A stretch of 64,000 nt of DNA, taken from the NCBI GenBank assembly GCA_050251035.1, contig JBFWNN010000027.1, positions 8,232 to 72,231 of the forward strand, in the 5' to 3' direction. The first letter of the stretch is position 1, and every line of letters starts with the position of its first letter. The position numbers and the translations under genes are program-made. The stretch comes from Taklimakanibacter sp050251035. Its GTDB lineage: Bacteria > Pseudomonadota > Alphaproteobacteria > Rhizobiales > Aestuariivirgaceae. Positions 33,768-42,000 of the stretch are shown piece by piece. Below the pieces are notes generated by a model. The model was given only the letters and a program-made list of their open reading frames with translations, ran no database searches and was not told where the DNA came from.

Positions 33768-34849
33768 GCCTTCACTCCGGCGCCCGTCATGCGCTTGGCC
33801 TGAGGATCTAGCGGCCAACGCGCCTTGGCTTCCGCATCGAGCGTATCGCTGAGGCCGAGGGCGAGGCGCTCGGCGCCGGCCCAGGCCACCATGGCGGCAT
33901 TGTCCGTGCACAGATGAGCCGGCGGCACGATGAGGCTGACGCCGTGCCGCGCCGCGAGCGCCTCGAATGTGCTCCTGAGCGTGCGATTGGCGGCGACGCC
34001 GCCCGCCACCACCAGCGCCGGCCGGCGGACATCCGGGAACGCCGTCTTGAACAGCCTGAGCGCGCGCGAAAGCCGGTCGCGCATCGTGTCGGCGATCGCC
34101 GCTTCGAAGCTGGCGCAGATGTCGGCCTTGTCGGCAGGGCCGAGCGCGCCCAGTCCCTGCACCGTCTCGCGGACCGCGGTCTTGAGGCCCGAGAAGGAGA
34201 AATTGCAGCCCTCGCGGCCCTTGAGCGGGCGCGGGAAATCGAACCGCTTGGCATCGCCCAGGCGTGCCAGCGCCTCGACCTCCGGCCCGCCCGGATAGTT
34301 GAGGCCCAGAAGCTTGGCGGTCTTGTCGAAGGCCTCGCCGAGGGCGTCGTCGATGGTGGTGCCGATGCGGCGATAGCGCCCCACCCCTTCGACGATCTGG
34401 AGTTGCGTGTGGCCGCCCGAGATCAAGAGCAGCAGATAGGGAAAATCGAGCGGCTCCAGGAGTCTCGGCGTCAGCGCATGCGCTTCCAGATGGTTGATGG
34501 CGAGGAGCGGCTTGCCCTTGGCGAGCGCCAGCGCCTTCGCCGTGGTGAGGCCGACCAGAAGGCCGCCGATGAGACCCGGCCCCGCGGTTGCCGCTACGCC
34601 ATCGATATCGTCGAGCGAGAGACGGGCTTCGTCCAGCGCGCGCCTGATCAGCCCATCGAGATGGCTCGCATGAGCGCGCGCGGCGATTTCGGGGACGACG
34701 CCGCCATAGGGCGCATGGTCCTTGATCTGCGACAGGATGACATTGACCAGGATCTCGCCGGCACCATCTTGGCGGCGGCGCACCAGCGCGGCCGCGGTCT
34801 CGTCGCAGGAGGTTTCGATGCCTAGAATGGTCTGGTCCGGTGCGGCCAT
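33764..34849 (-). CDS. tsaD: tRNA N6-threonylcarbamoyladenosine transferase
   Basis: A 361-residue enzyme that transfers threonylcarbamoyl to A37 of ANN-decoding tRNAs. The N-terminus ILGIETSCDETAAALV and the metal-binding INHLEAHAL (two His) are diagnostic. LLLISGGHTQL and VVAGGVAANRTLRS bind the nucleotide. It is divergent from hemC across 68 bp, an arrangement that recurs in alphaproteobacteria. Confidence 0.97.
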   Translation of the reverse strand: MAAPDQTILGIETSCDETAAALVRRRQDGAGEILVNVILSQIKDHAPYGGVVPEIAARAHASHLDGLIRRALDEARLSLDDIDGVAATAGPGLIGGLLVGLTTAKALALAKGKPLLAINHLEAHALTPRLLEPLDFPYLLLLISGGHTQLQIVEGVGRYRRIGTTIDDALGEAFDKTAKLLGLNYPGGPEVEALARLGDAKRFDFPRPLKGREGCNFSFSGLKTAVRETVQGLGALGPADKADICASFEAAIADTMRDRLSRALRLFKTAFPDVRRPALVVAGGVAANRTLRSTFEALAARHGVSLIVPPAHLCTDNAAMVAWAGAERLALGLSDTLDAEAKARWPLDPQAKRMTGAGVKA

Positions 34850-34917
34850 GAATGTCGATGACGTCGAAGACGTAAGAGATTAAGAGGGGCTAGTGGATAG
34901 CACCTCATGGAGTTGAC

Positions 34918-35847
34918 TTGCAAACGCCTCGCCTGAAGATCGGAAGCCGCGGATCGCGCCTGGCGCTCGCCCAGGCCGAAGAGACGAAACAGCGGCTCTG
35001 CGCCGCGCATGGTTTCGATCCGGCCGAGATCGAGATCATCGCCATCACGACGACGGGCGACAAGGTGCGCGACCGGCCGTTGAGCGAGATCGGCGGCAAG
35101 GGCCTGTTCACCAAGGAGATCGAGGAGGCGCTGCTCTCCGGCGCCATCGATCTCGCCGTCCATTCGATGAAGGACATGCCGGCGCGATTGCCGGACGCGC
35201 TGGTGATCGCCGCCCTGCTGCCGCGCGAGGATGCCCGCGATGCTTTGATCAGCCCGCGTTGCGCAAGCATCCGCGGCCTCCCCCAAGCGTGCGTCGTGGG
35301 CTCGGCCTCGGTGCGCCGCTCGGCCCAGCTCAAGCGCCTCCGGCCCGATATCTCGGTGGTCAATCTGCGCGGCAATGTCGAGACGCGTCTCGCCAAGCTC
35401 GATCAAGGCGATGTCGCCGCGACCTTCCTCGCCTGCGCCGGTCTCAATCGCCTGGGCCTTGCGCATCGCATCACGGCGCCCGTTCCGGAAACCGACATGC
35501 TGCCGGCGGTGGCGCAGGGCGCCATCGGTATCGAGATCCGCGCCCATGACGATTTCGCGCGCGAGCTGCTGGCAGCGGTCAATGACATGCCGACCGAGAC
35601 CCAGGTCGCCTGCGAGCGCGCTTTCCTCGCCACCCTCGACGGCTCGTGCCGCACCCCGATCGCCGGCCATGCCGTGATCCGGGACAACCATTTGGAATTT
35701 CGCGGCGAGGCGCTGACGCTCGACGGCCGTATGACCTTCGCCGCCGAGCGGACCGGCGCCCTCAAGGACGCGGCCCGTCTCGGCCGCGAGGCCGGCGAAG
35801 AAGTCAAAGCCAAGGGTGGCCGACATCTGGTCGACATCCTTTCCTGA
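34918..35847 (+). CDS. hemC: Hydroxymethylbilane synthase (porphobilinogen deaminase)
   Basis: A 309-residue enzyme that joins four porphobilinogens into hydroxymethylbilane. It opens LKIGSRGSRLALAQAEETKQ. AVHSMKDMPARLPDALVIAA carries the catalytic Asp region, and Cys244 in LDGSCRTPIAGHA holds the dipyrromethane cofactor. The only in-frame start that fits is a TTG at 34918; the ATG at 34907 is out of frame. It begins the operon hemC-hemD-mitofilin-hemY. Confidence 0.94.
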   Translation: MQTPRLKIGSRGSRLALAQAEETKQRLCAAHGFDPAEIEIIAITTTGDKVRDRPLSEIGGKGLFTKEIEEALLSGAIDLAVHSMKDMPARLPDALVIAALLPREDARDALISPRCASIRGLPQACVVGSASVRRSAQLKRLRPDISVVNLRGNVETRLAKLDQGDVAATFLACAGLNRLGLAHRITAPVPETDMLPAVAQGAIGIEIRAHDDFARELLAAVNDMPTETQVACERAFLATLDGSCRTPIAGHAVIRDNHLEFRGEALTLDGRMTFAAERTGALKDAARLGREAGEEVKAKGGRHLVDILS

Positions 35848-35848
35848 C

Positions 35849-36535
35849 ATGCGTCTCCTCGTCACCAGGCCTCGGGACGATGCTCAGCCTCTCAAGGCCA
35901 GGCTCGAGCAGCTCGGCCATGACGTGATCACGTCGCCTCTCCTCGAGATCGCGCCTTGCCGTGACGTCGACATTCCGATCGTCCCCTACCAGCTTGTTGC
36001 CTTGACCAGCGCCAATGCCCTGCGCTGTCTTGCCGGCGATCCGCGTCTCGACCGCCTGCGCCATGTGCCGGTCATGGCGGTCGGCCCGCAATCGGCTGCC
36101 GCCGCGCGCCAGGCGGGATTCACGCGCATCACCGCGGCGGGCGGCGACGGCGTGGGGCTCGCGCGCCACATCATCAACCATGCCCGGCCCGAAGCCGGCC
36201 CCGTCCTCTATCTGTCCGGCCGCGACACGGCGAGCGACTTCTCCGGCCATCTCGAGCGCTCGGGCTTCGCGGTGACCCGCGTGATCGTCTATGAGGCGCG
36301 CCCGGCCCAGGCGCTGGCGCAGGAAGCGGCGTGCGCCGAAGGTGTCCTCCTCTATTCGCCGCGCTCCGCCCGCCTGTGGCTCGATCTCGCCGGCCGGCAG
36401 GACATCGCCGCCGATGTCATGATGCATTTTTGTCTGTCGCCGAATATTGCCGCGATTTTGCCCGACGGCTTTGCCAGACGGGTTGCGGCGCGCCCCGACG
36501 AGGACGCGCTTCTGGAAATCATTGGCCGGGCCTGA
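35849..36535 (+). CDS. hemD: Uroporphyrinogen-III synthase
   Basis: A 228-residue two-domain enzyme that closes and inverts ring D. It is poorly conserved, as usual for HemD, but MRLLVTRPRDDAQPLKARLE, LVALTSANALRCLA, VMAVGPQSAAAARQAGF and VLYLSGRDTASDFSGHL fit the family. ATG 35849 is 1 bp past the hemC stop. The position after hemC strengthens the call. Confidence 0.9.
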   Translation: MRLLVTRPRDDAQPLKARLEQLGHDVITSPLLEIAPCRDVDIPIVPYQLVALTSANALRCLAGDPRLDRLRHVPVMAVGPQSAAAARQAGFTRITAAGGDGVGLARHIINHARPEAGPVLYLSGRDTASDFSGHLERSGFAVTRVIVYEARPAQALAQEAACAEGVLLYSPRSARLWLDLAGRQDIAADVMMHFCLSPNIAAILPDGFARRVAARPDEDALLEIIGRA

Positions 36536-36566
36536 GTTTTCAGGCAGATTGCGCAGAGGATGAACG

Positions 36567-37697
36567 GTGGCGATGACCCATATCGAAAACGAATCGCAAG
36601 GCTCTGAGTCACGGCGTCCCGTCATCGATCTCGAGGCGGAGGACATCTCGCCCGCCGCCGATACCGGCGACACGAGCCCGGGCGACAGCGAGCCCCCGAA
36701 TAAGGAGGCGGATCCACCGCCGCCACCGCCATCCGAGAAGGCGTCGTTCTGGACCACGGGCCGCATTGCCGGCGCAGCCGCCGTCATCGCCGCCCTCATC
36801 GGCGCCTGGGCCTATCGCGAATTCGGCGCCCATTGGTTGCCGCCTTCGGCCATGTCGGCGATGGAAGAGAAGCTCGGCACGCTCGAAGCCGGCAACCGCA
36901 CGCTCAATGAGCAGCTCGTCGCGCTGTCCGGGGCTTTCGACGACTTCAAATCCGGCGCCGCCCAAGGCACCGACGCGCAGGCGGCGAAGACGACCGCCCT
37001 CGAGGCGCGGCTCGGCGATCTCGACAAGGCCTTGGGCGAGCTCCGCCAGTCGGTCGCGAGCCTGGGCTCAGGGGCCGGCGGCTCGGACGATCCCGCCGCT
37101 CTCGCCGACATCACCCGGCGCATCGAACAGCTCGAGCAGCAGGTGTCGGCCTTGCGCGACGGCGGAACGCCGGCGCCCACGACCGGCAATGAGGATTTTG
37201 CCGAGCTGACGCAGGCGCTCGCCGATCTCAAGGCCAAGTTCCAGGCGGGCGTCGCCTACAAGGATGAGCTCGACCGCATCGCCGTCTATGTCCCCGGCAA
37301 TGCCGATCTCGCCGACCTCATGCCTTTTGCCGCGTCCGGCCTCGCCAATCCCCAGGCTCTGGGCAGCGCTCTCGAGGCGCTGGTCCCGAGCCTTGCCGGT
37401 TCGGGCACGGATCAGCCGGCCACTGCGGAAGCAAGCGGCTTCTGGGCCTGGTTCGGGACCGTGGTCAAGATCCGCGACCTCAACACGCTCGACTGGAGCG
37501 ATCTCGCGCAGGCCGCGGCCGCCGATGCCAAGGCGGGCGACCTCAAGGCGGCCATCGCCAGGCTCGAGGAGCCGGGCGGCGAGCTGCCGTCAGGGCTTGG
37601 CCAGTGGCGCGACAAGGCCCGCCAGCGGCTCGAGGCCGAAGCGGCGATGGCGCAATTGGCGGCGGCGGTGACCCAGGTCATCATGGGCAAGCCATGA
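36567..37697 (+). CDS. Mitofilin/Mic60-like membrane protein (COG4223)
   Basis: A 376-residue inner-membrane protein. It has an acidic, proline-rich N-terminal stretch, one membrane helix (TTGRIAGAAAVIAALIGAWA, about 62-82), then a coiled-coil region (AMEEKLGTLEAGNRTLNEQL and later ITRRIEQLEQQVSALR) and a C-terminal helical domain ending MAQLAAAVTQVIMG. This is the layout of the alphaproteobacterial Mic60 homologue, which sits where other bacteria have hemX. The GTG at 36567 lies 6 nt from AGAGGA; an ATG at 36573 is the alternative. Confidence 0.82.
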   Translation: MAMTHIENESQGSESRRPVIDLEAEDISPAADTGDTSPGDSEPPNKEADPPPPPPSEKASFWTTGRIAGAAAVIAALIGAWAYREFGAHWLPPSAMSAMEEKLGTLEAGNRTLNEQLVALSGAFDDFKSGAAQGTDAQAAKTTALEARLGDLDKALGELRQSVASLGSGAGGSDDPAALADITRRIEQLEQQVSALRDGGTPAPTTGNEDFAELTQALADLKAKFQAGVAYKDELDRIAVYVPGNADLADLMPFAASGLANPQALGSALEALVPSLAGSGTDQPATAEASGFWAWFGTVVKIRDLNTLDWSDLAQAAAADAKAGDLKAAIARLEEPGGELPSGLGQWRDKARQRLEAEAAMAQLAAAVTQVIMGKP

Positions 37698-39223
37698 TTC
37701 GCCTTCTCGTTCGTTTCCTGCTGCTCGCCGCCGCGGCGGCGGGCTTCGCCTGGATCGCCGACCGGCCGGGCACCATCGTCATCCGCTGGCTCAATCGCGA
37801 GATCGAGACTTCGGTGCTGGCGGGCCTCGCCGGCCTCGTCTTCGCCGTGCTCGCTCTGTGGTTCCTATTCTCCCTGCTGCGCCGCCTGATCGGCACCCCG
37901 GGCGCCATCACCGGCTATTGGCGCTTCCGCAAGGCGCGACGGGGCTATGAGAGTCTGTCGCGCGGCATCATCGCCGCGGGCGCGGGCGACGGCCAGAGCG
38001 CCCATCGCTTCGCCGCGATCGCCGCCAGATCCCTGACCGACGAGCCCCTGCTGAAGCTTCTCGAAGTGCAGGCGGCCCAGCTCAGGGGTGACCGCGCCAA
38101 GGTGCGGCGCGGCTTCGAGGAGATGCTGAAGGCGCCCGAGACCGAGGCGCTGGGCCTGCGCGGTCTGTTCGCCGAGGCACGCCAGTCGGGCGATCTCACC
38201 GCCGCGCGTGGCTTTGCCGAGCGCGCGCTCAAGCTCAATCCGGCGCTCGGCTGGGCGTCGTCGGCGATGCTCGCCATCCAGTCGCAGGCGCGCGACTGGG
38301 ATGCGGCACTCCTGACGCTCGAGGCGCAGCGCAAGACCAGCCAGGTGAGCGCCGATCAGGCCAGGCGCATGAAGGCGGTTCTGCTCGCGGCCAAGGCGCT
38401 CGCCGGCGAGACGCGCGACCCCAGGGGCGCGCTCGACTGGGCGCTCGAGGCACACAAGCTCGATCCGGCCCTGGTGCCGGCCGCCTGTGTCGCGGCGCGG
38501 CTCTATGCCGCGCAAGGGGCGCAGCGCCGCGTGTGGCGCGTGGTCGCCAAGAGCTGGGACGTCGCTCCCCATCCCGACCTCGCCGAGGCCTATGCCTATG
38601 CGCGTCTCACCGATTCGCCGCAGGATCGCTATGACCGCGTGCGCCGGCTGATCGGATCCTTCCATGGCGGCGTCGAGGGCGCTTATTCCCTGGGGCGGGC
38701 AGCGGCCCAGGCGCGGCAGTGGAACGATGCGGTGAAAGCCCTTGCGCCGCTGGTCGCCGGCGAGCCCCAGGCGCGGGTCTGCGCCCTGATGGCGGAGATC
38801 GAGGACGGCCGCGGCGACAAGGGCCGGGCGCGCGAATGGCTCGCCCGCGCGGTCCGGGCGCCGAGCGACCCCATGTGGGTGATCGACGGCGCCGCCTCGC
38901 CCTATTGGACGCCGGTCTCAGCCGTGACCGGCGAGATCGCCTTTGCCGAATGGAAGGCGCCGTTCGAGGCTTTGCCGCGCCGGGCAGGATCCGACGCCGA
39001 GCCGCCGCCCGAGGTCGAGGAAACACCCTTGCCGGCGCCCGAGGCCGCCAGGCCGGCCCCGCCGGCGGAACCCGTTCCGGCACCTCCCCCGGCCGCGGTT
39101 CCGGCTCCGCCGCCCGCCGCCAAGGCCCGTCCGAAGCCGCGGATCGTCGAGCCGGTCCGTCCGCCGGACGATCCGGGCCTGCCCGAGGACGATCCGGACC
39201 GGCGCGCTTCTGCCGATGGTTGA
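37694..39223 (+). CDS. hemY: HemY-like TPR membrane protein
   Basis: A 509-residue protein with two N-terminal membrane helices (LLVRFLLLAAAAAGFAWIA; SVLAGLAGLVFAVLALWFLF) and the HemY_N signature WRFRKARRGYESLSRGIIAA. TPR-like helices follow (RGFAERALKLNPALGWASSA). The C-terminal 90 residues are proline- and alanine-rich (PAPEAARPAPPAEPVPAPPP) and probably disordered. It is thought to scaffold late haem synthesis; it is not the protoporphyrinogen oxidase also called HemY. ATG 37694 overlaps the mitofilin stop. Confidence 0.88.
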   Translation: MIRLLVRFLLLAAAAAGFAWIADRPGTIVIRWLNREIETSVLAGLAGLVFAVLALWFLFSLLRRLIGTPGAITGYWRFRKARRGYESLSRGIIAAGAGDGQSAHRFAAIAARSLTDEPLLKLLEVQAAQLRGDRAKVRRGFEEMLKAPETEALGLRGLFAEARQSGDLTAARGFAERALKLNPALGWASSAMLAIQSQARDWDAALLTLEAQRKTSQVSADQARRMKAVLLAAKALAGETRDPRGALDWALEAHKLDPALVPAACVAARLYAAQGAQRRVWRVVAKSWDVAPHPDLAEAYAYARLTDSPQDRYDRVRRLIGSFHGGVEGAYSLGRAAAQARQWNDAVKALAPLVAGEPQARVCALMAEIEDGRGDKGRAREWLARAVRAPSDPMWVIDGAASPYWTPVSAVTGEIAFAEWKAPFEALPRRAGSDAEPPPEVEETPLPAPEAARPAPPAEPVPAPPPAAVPAPPPAAKARPKPRIVEPVRPPDDPGLPEDDPDRRASADG

Positions 39224-39277
39224 AATCGCCGGGCGAACCTTGTATCAGTCCGCCCGGCAACGGATCGAGCCACCGGA

Positions 39278-39353
39278 GCCGCCTTAGCTCAGTCGGTAGA
39301 GCGGCGCATTCGTAATGCGTAGGTCAGGTGTTCGAGTCACCTAGGCGGCACCA
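39278..39353 (+). tRNA. tRNA-Thr, anticodon CGU
   Basis: A complete 76-nt cloverleaf. The acceptor GCCGCCT pairs with AGGCGGC. The D arm is GCTCAGTCGGTAGAGC, the anticodon stem GCGCA/TGCGT has loop TTCGTAA (CGT, reading ACG) and the T arm is AGGTG-TTCGAGT-CACCT. The discriminator is A and the CCA end is encoded. It starts 55 bp after hemY. Confidence 0.96.
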
Positions 39354-39602
39354 TCTTATCGAATCTGTTCCATTGCTGCGGCGCCGACCTGCCCAGGCCC
39401 CTGGAGCCGAAAGGACGGCAGGCAAGAGTGGCGCGTGCGTCCCCCAGGCAGCCCCCGACAAGATCGGCCGTCCCTGGAGCATTTGCAGAATCCGGCGCGG
39501 CCTTCAATCGCTGCAACCGGTGTCGATTGAAGCGGGAGCCTCCCGACGAACGTGCCTGACGTCGCATCGCTCGCTACAAGGGGAGGGCTCCGGCCCGCCC
39601 AT

Positions 39603-39761
39603 TCATTTCTTCGCCTTCAGGTGAGCCCACAGGAACACAGCCAAGCCACCGATAAATCCGAGCGGCCACCCCCAGGTGCTCCACCCGGCGGCCCAGCTCA
39701 AGCCCAGGACGATGATGACCGCCCCGACGAAGAAGATGGCATAGGTGGCGAAATTGCTCAT
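39603..39761 (-). CDS. Small two-helix membrane protein, unknown function
   Basis: A 52-residue protein on the minus strand. It begins MSNFATYAIFFVGAVIIVLG and continues with a second hydrophobic stretch (GWPLGFIGGLAVFLWAHLKA), ending KK. Two membrane helices linked by a tryptophan-rich turn (LSWAAGWSTWGW) are visible. The codon pattern matches neighbours. No family is recognised with certainty. In the 249 bp between it and the tRNA I see nothing else supportable. Confidence 0.6.
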   Translation of the reverse strand: MSNFATYAIFFVGAVIIVLGLSWAAGWSTWGWPLGFIGGLAVFLWAHLKAKK

Positions 39762-39803
39762 TTTGTTCTGAGCCGGGAGCGCGAGCGCCCCGCATCTGGC
39801 TTG

Positions 39804-40547
39804 TCACATCGCCCCGAAGTGCCAGCTCAAGCCGATACGGATCGCGTGAAAGGTCGTCTCCGTCTCGGCCGAGATTTCCGTGCCCTCCTCGTCGCTCGCA
39901 TCCGCCCCGATGTCTCCGAGGTCAGTATAGCGATACTCGATGCGCCCGCTGAGCTCGTCGGTGAGGGCGACGTCAAGTCCGCCGCCGATCGTCCAGCCCC
40001 ATGCGGTCTTATGCTTGTCGGCGAACTCGACACCGTTTTCGTCGATGATGGAGAATTCCACACCGCCGACCGCCAGGCCGCCCGTCGCATAGATCAATGC
40101 ACGATCCATGGCGAAGCCGGCACGCAACCGCAGAGAGGCGAGCCAGTCGATCTCCTGTTCGAGCCGACCGGGAGGCGGGTCGCCGCCTTCCAGGACGTCG
40201 GTGTGGCCGTCGATGTCGGCGAACTCGCCGTCACCTTCAACGCCGAACACGAAGCTGTCATGCTGCCACAAATATCCAAGGTGCCCGCCGCCGACCCAGC
40301 CATCAATGGCGATGGTCCCGTCGTCCCCGTTCAGGGTCACATCTTCGCTGGCGATGGCGGCACCGCCTCCCTCAGCGGGTGATGTCTCTGTCGCACTGGC
40401 GTCGTTCTCGCCCCAAGCATAGCCGCCCTGAATGCCGATATAGGGGCCTGTCCAATCGTAAGCGGCCGCTTCGGTGAAGTCTGCTGCATGGGCGGCGCCG
40501 GTGAGGGCCATGGAGAGCGCCCCGGCGATCACAGATGTCCTGAACAT
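39804..40547 (-). CDS. Outer-membrane beta-barrel protein, Omp25/31 type
   Basis: A 247-residue barrel protein of the same family as the one at 9605. The signal peptide is MFRTSVIAGALSMALTGAAH, cleaved after AHA. The mature start is DFTEAAAYDWTGPYIGIQGG, and the terminal strand FHAIRIGLSWHF is followed by GAM. Glycine-rich strands and acidic loops (GADASDEEGTE) are typical. The start at 40547 is set by the signal peptide and an AAGGGGGG site; the frame upstream is open by chance. It is divergent from another barrel gene across 294 bp that contains two direct-repeat motifs. Confidence 0.9.
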   Translation of the reverse strand: MFRTSVIAGALSMALTGAAHAADFTEAAAYDWTGPYIGIQGGYAWGENDASATETSPAEGGGAAIASEDVTLNGDDGTIAIDGWVGGGHLGYLWQHDSFVFGVEGDGEFADIDGHTDVLEGGDPPPGRLEQEIDWLASLRLRAGFAMDRALIYATGGLAVGGVEFSIIDENGVEFADKHKTAWGWTIGGGLDVALTDELSGRIEYRYTDLGDIGADASDEEGTEISAETETTFHAIRIGLSWHFGAM

Positions 40548-40647
40548 ATGATCCCCCCTTAAGGGTTGTCGCGCGACACGATAGTCATCGCAACCCCGGC
40601 GCGCGTCAATCACCCGGCGCTCGTCCAACGCAAATCTTGCTGCGGGT

Positions 40648-40663
40648 GTGGCTAAAAAGTCAC
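40648..40663 (+). promoter_or_regulatory. Direct-repeat motif GTGGC-N6-GTCAC
   Basis: GTGGC (40648-40652) and GTCAC (40659-40663) lie 11 bp apart, between the two divergent barrel genes. It matches the repeat structure of the better copy 76 bp downstream with one base changed in the first half. It may serve either gene. Confidence 0.35.
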
Positions 40664-40720
40664 TAAATGTGCCTTTGGTAAAGCCAGCCTTGTCGCCAGC
40701 GAGCCGCGAACAGGTACCAT

Positions 40721-40753
40721 ACTGTTGCCGTCCGGTCACAGGCGCGCTCCAAT
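40721..40753 (+). promoter_or_regulatory. 33-bp promoter-like block with direct repeat GTTGC-N6-GTCAC
   Basis: The block is 28/33 identical to 44173-44205. It holds GTTGC (40724-40728) and GTCAC (40735-40739), 11 bp apart. TTGCCG and TCCAAT, separated by 17 bp, could be -35 and -10 boxes overlapping the repeat. It ends about 88 bp before the ATG of the barrel gene at 40842. Confidence 0.5.
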
Positions 40754-40841
40754 CGCCGGCAACCCCATCATTTCAAGTTGAAAAAGCACGGTCCTCTGAT
40801 ATGGCTACGGATCGAGGGCATGTTTTCGGGGACCGACTAGA

Positions 40842-41795
40842 ATGAACAGACTTAAATTCTCTGCCAGCGCGGCCGCCTTGGCGCTCCTGGTGACCTTCGG
40901 CGCGACGTCCGTGAAGGCCGCCGACTATGTCGAGGAACCGGGCTGCACGCTCTCCGGGTCGGTCATGGCCGGCTACATGTACAACTGGCAGTCCTCGGAA
41001 TTCGCGGATGAGGGGGAAGAGTTCGACGGCAAGGATGTCGATTGGGACACGCCCTTCGGTGAGGGCGCCGGCCTCGTGACCTGCGGCGGCTTGAACATTC
41101 AGGCCGATGTCGCCTATTACGCCCATTCGGCCGACATCGATGGCGACGATATCGATCTCGACCAGACCAACTCCCATATCGGCGGCGCTTTGTTCTATCG
41201 CGATCCGGCCTCATGGGCGGGCGGCGTCCAGGCGTCCTGGATATCGCAGGACATCTTCGGTCTCGATCTCGACGTTTTCCGTGTCGGCCTGTTCGGCGAA
41301 CTCTATCTCAATGACGCGTTCACCTTCGGCGGGTCGGCCGCCTACTACAATTCCGACTGGCCGGAAGGCAAGGACGAGGACGGTTTCGAGCTCGCCGCCT
41401 GGGGCCGCTTCTATGCGACGCCGGACCTCGCCTTCACTTTGCGCGGCGACGCTCTGTTCGCCGAGATGGATTTCAATGGCGGTGACGACGCCGATATCGA
41501 CGGCTTCGCCATCACCGGCGACGCCGAATATCTCGTATGGGACCAGGGTCTGGCGCTCTTCGCCGGCGCCCGCTATGCCGAGCGCGACTTCGAGTTCGAT
41601 GGCGATGATGAAGAGTTCACCATCGAGGACTTCCAGGTTTTCGCCGGCATCAAGTTCTACTTCGGTCACGACGGCACTCTGATCGAGCGCCAGCGTACCG
41701 GAACGGTCGACAACACCAGTGTCTTCAACGAGAAGCTGCCGAACCTGATTTCGTCGGCCGCCGCTGCTGACGGTGGCGTGTCGATGATCGAATAG
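40842..41795 (+). CDS. Outer-membrane beta-barrel (porin-like) protein with C-terminal tail
   Basis: A 317-residue exported protein. The signal peptide is MNRLKFSASAAALALLVTFG, cleaved near VKA-ADY. It is followed by about a dozen amphipathic strands (e.g. SVMAGYMYNWQ, FRVGLFGELYLND, FELAAWGRFYA) and loops very rich in Asp/Glu (SADIDGDDIDLDQ; GGDDADIDG). It does not carry the WTG.YVG start of the other two barrels, so it is a different family. The last strand FQVFAGIKFYFG is followed by about 45 residues, which is unusual for a barrel ending in its BAM signal. A UUCG terminator follows. Confidence 0.8.
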   Translation: MNRLKFSASAAALALLVTFGATSVKAADYVEEPGCTLSGSVMAGYMYNWQSSEFADEGEEFDGKDVDWDTPFGEGAGLVTCGGLNIQADVAYYAHSADIDGDDIDLDQTNSHIGGALFYRDPASWAGGVQASWISQDIFGLDLDVFRVGLFGELYLNDAFTFGGSAAYYNSDWPEGKDEDGFELAAWGRFYATPDLAFTLRGDALFAEMDFNGGDDADIDGFAITGDAEYLVWDQGLALFAGARYAERDFEFDGDDEEFTIEDFQVFAGIKFYFGHDGTLIERQRTGTVDNTSVFNEKLPNLISSAAAADGGVSMIE

Positions 41796-41832
41796 ATCAA
41801 GCTCGCTTCGGTTTGCCGAGATTGACGTGTCA

Positions 41833-41860
41833 CGGGAGCCTTCGGGCTCCCGTTTGTTTT
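41833..41860 (+). terminator. Intrinsic terminator with UUCG tetraloop
   Basis: The stem CGGGAGCC and GGCTCCCG (41833-41840 and 41845-41852) closes on a TTCG loop, the very stable C(UUCG)G form. TTTGTTTT (41853-41860) follows. It terminates the barrel gene that stops at 41795. Confidence 0.92.
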
Positions 41861-42000
41861 ACGGGGCACATACATCCTCAGTCCATATGCCGCTCGCTTG
41901 AGGCTACCGCACCAACATCTTTGGCTTACCTCCCTTGGGCTTCGTCTCCGTTTGCCTTAAGTCTTCAAAGCCGATGGCAACGAGCAACAGAGCTGGAGCG

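Noticed and set aside
39328..39624. A 98-codon frame that starts inside the tRNA
   Set aside because: It starts within the tRNA-Thr sequence, has no ribosome site and runs over the small membrane protein on the other strand.
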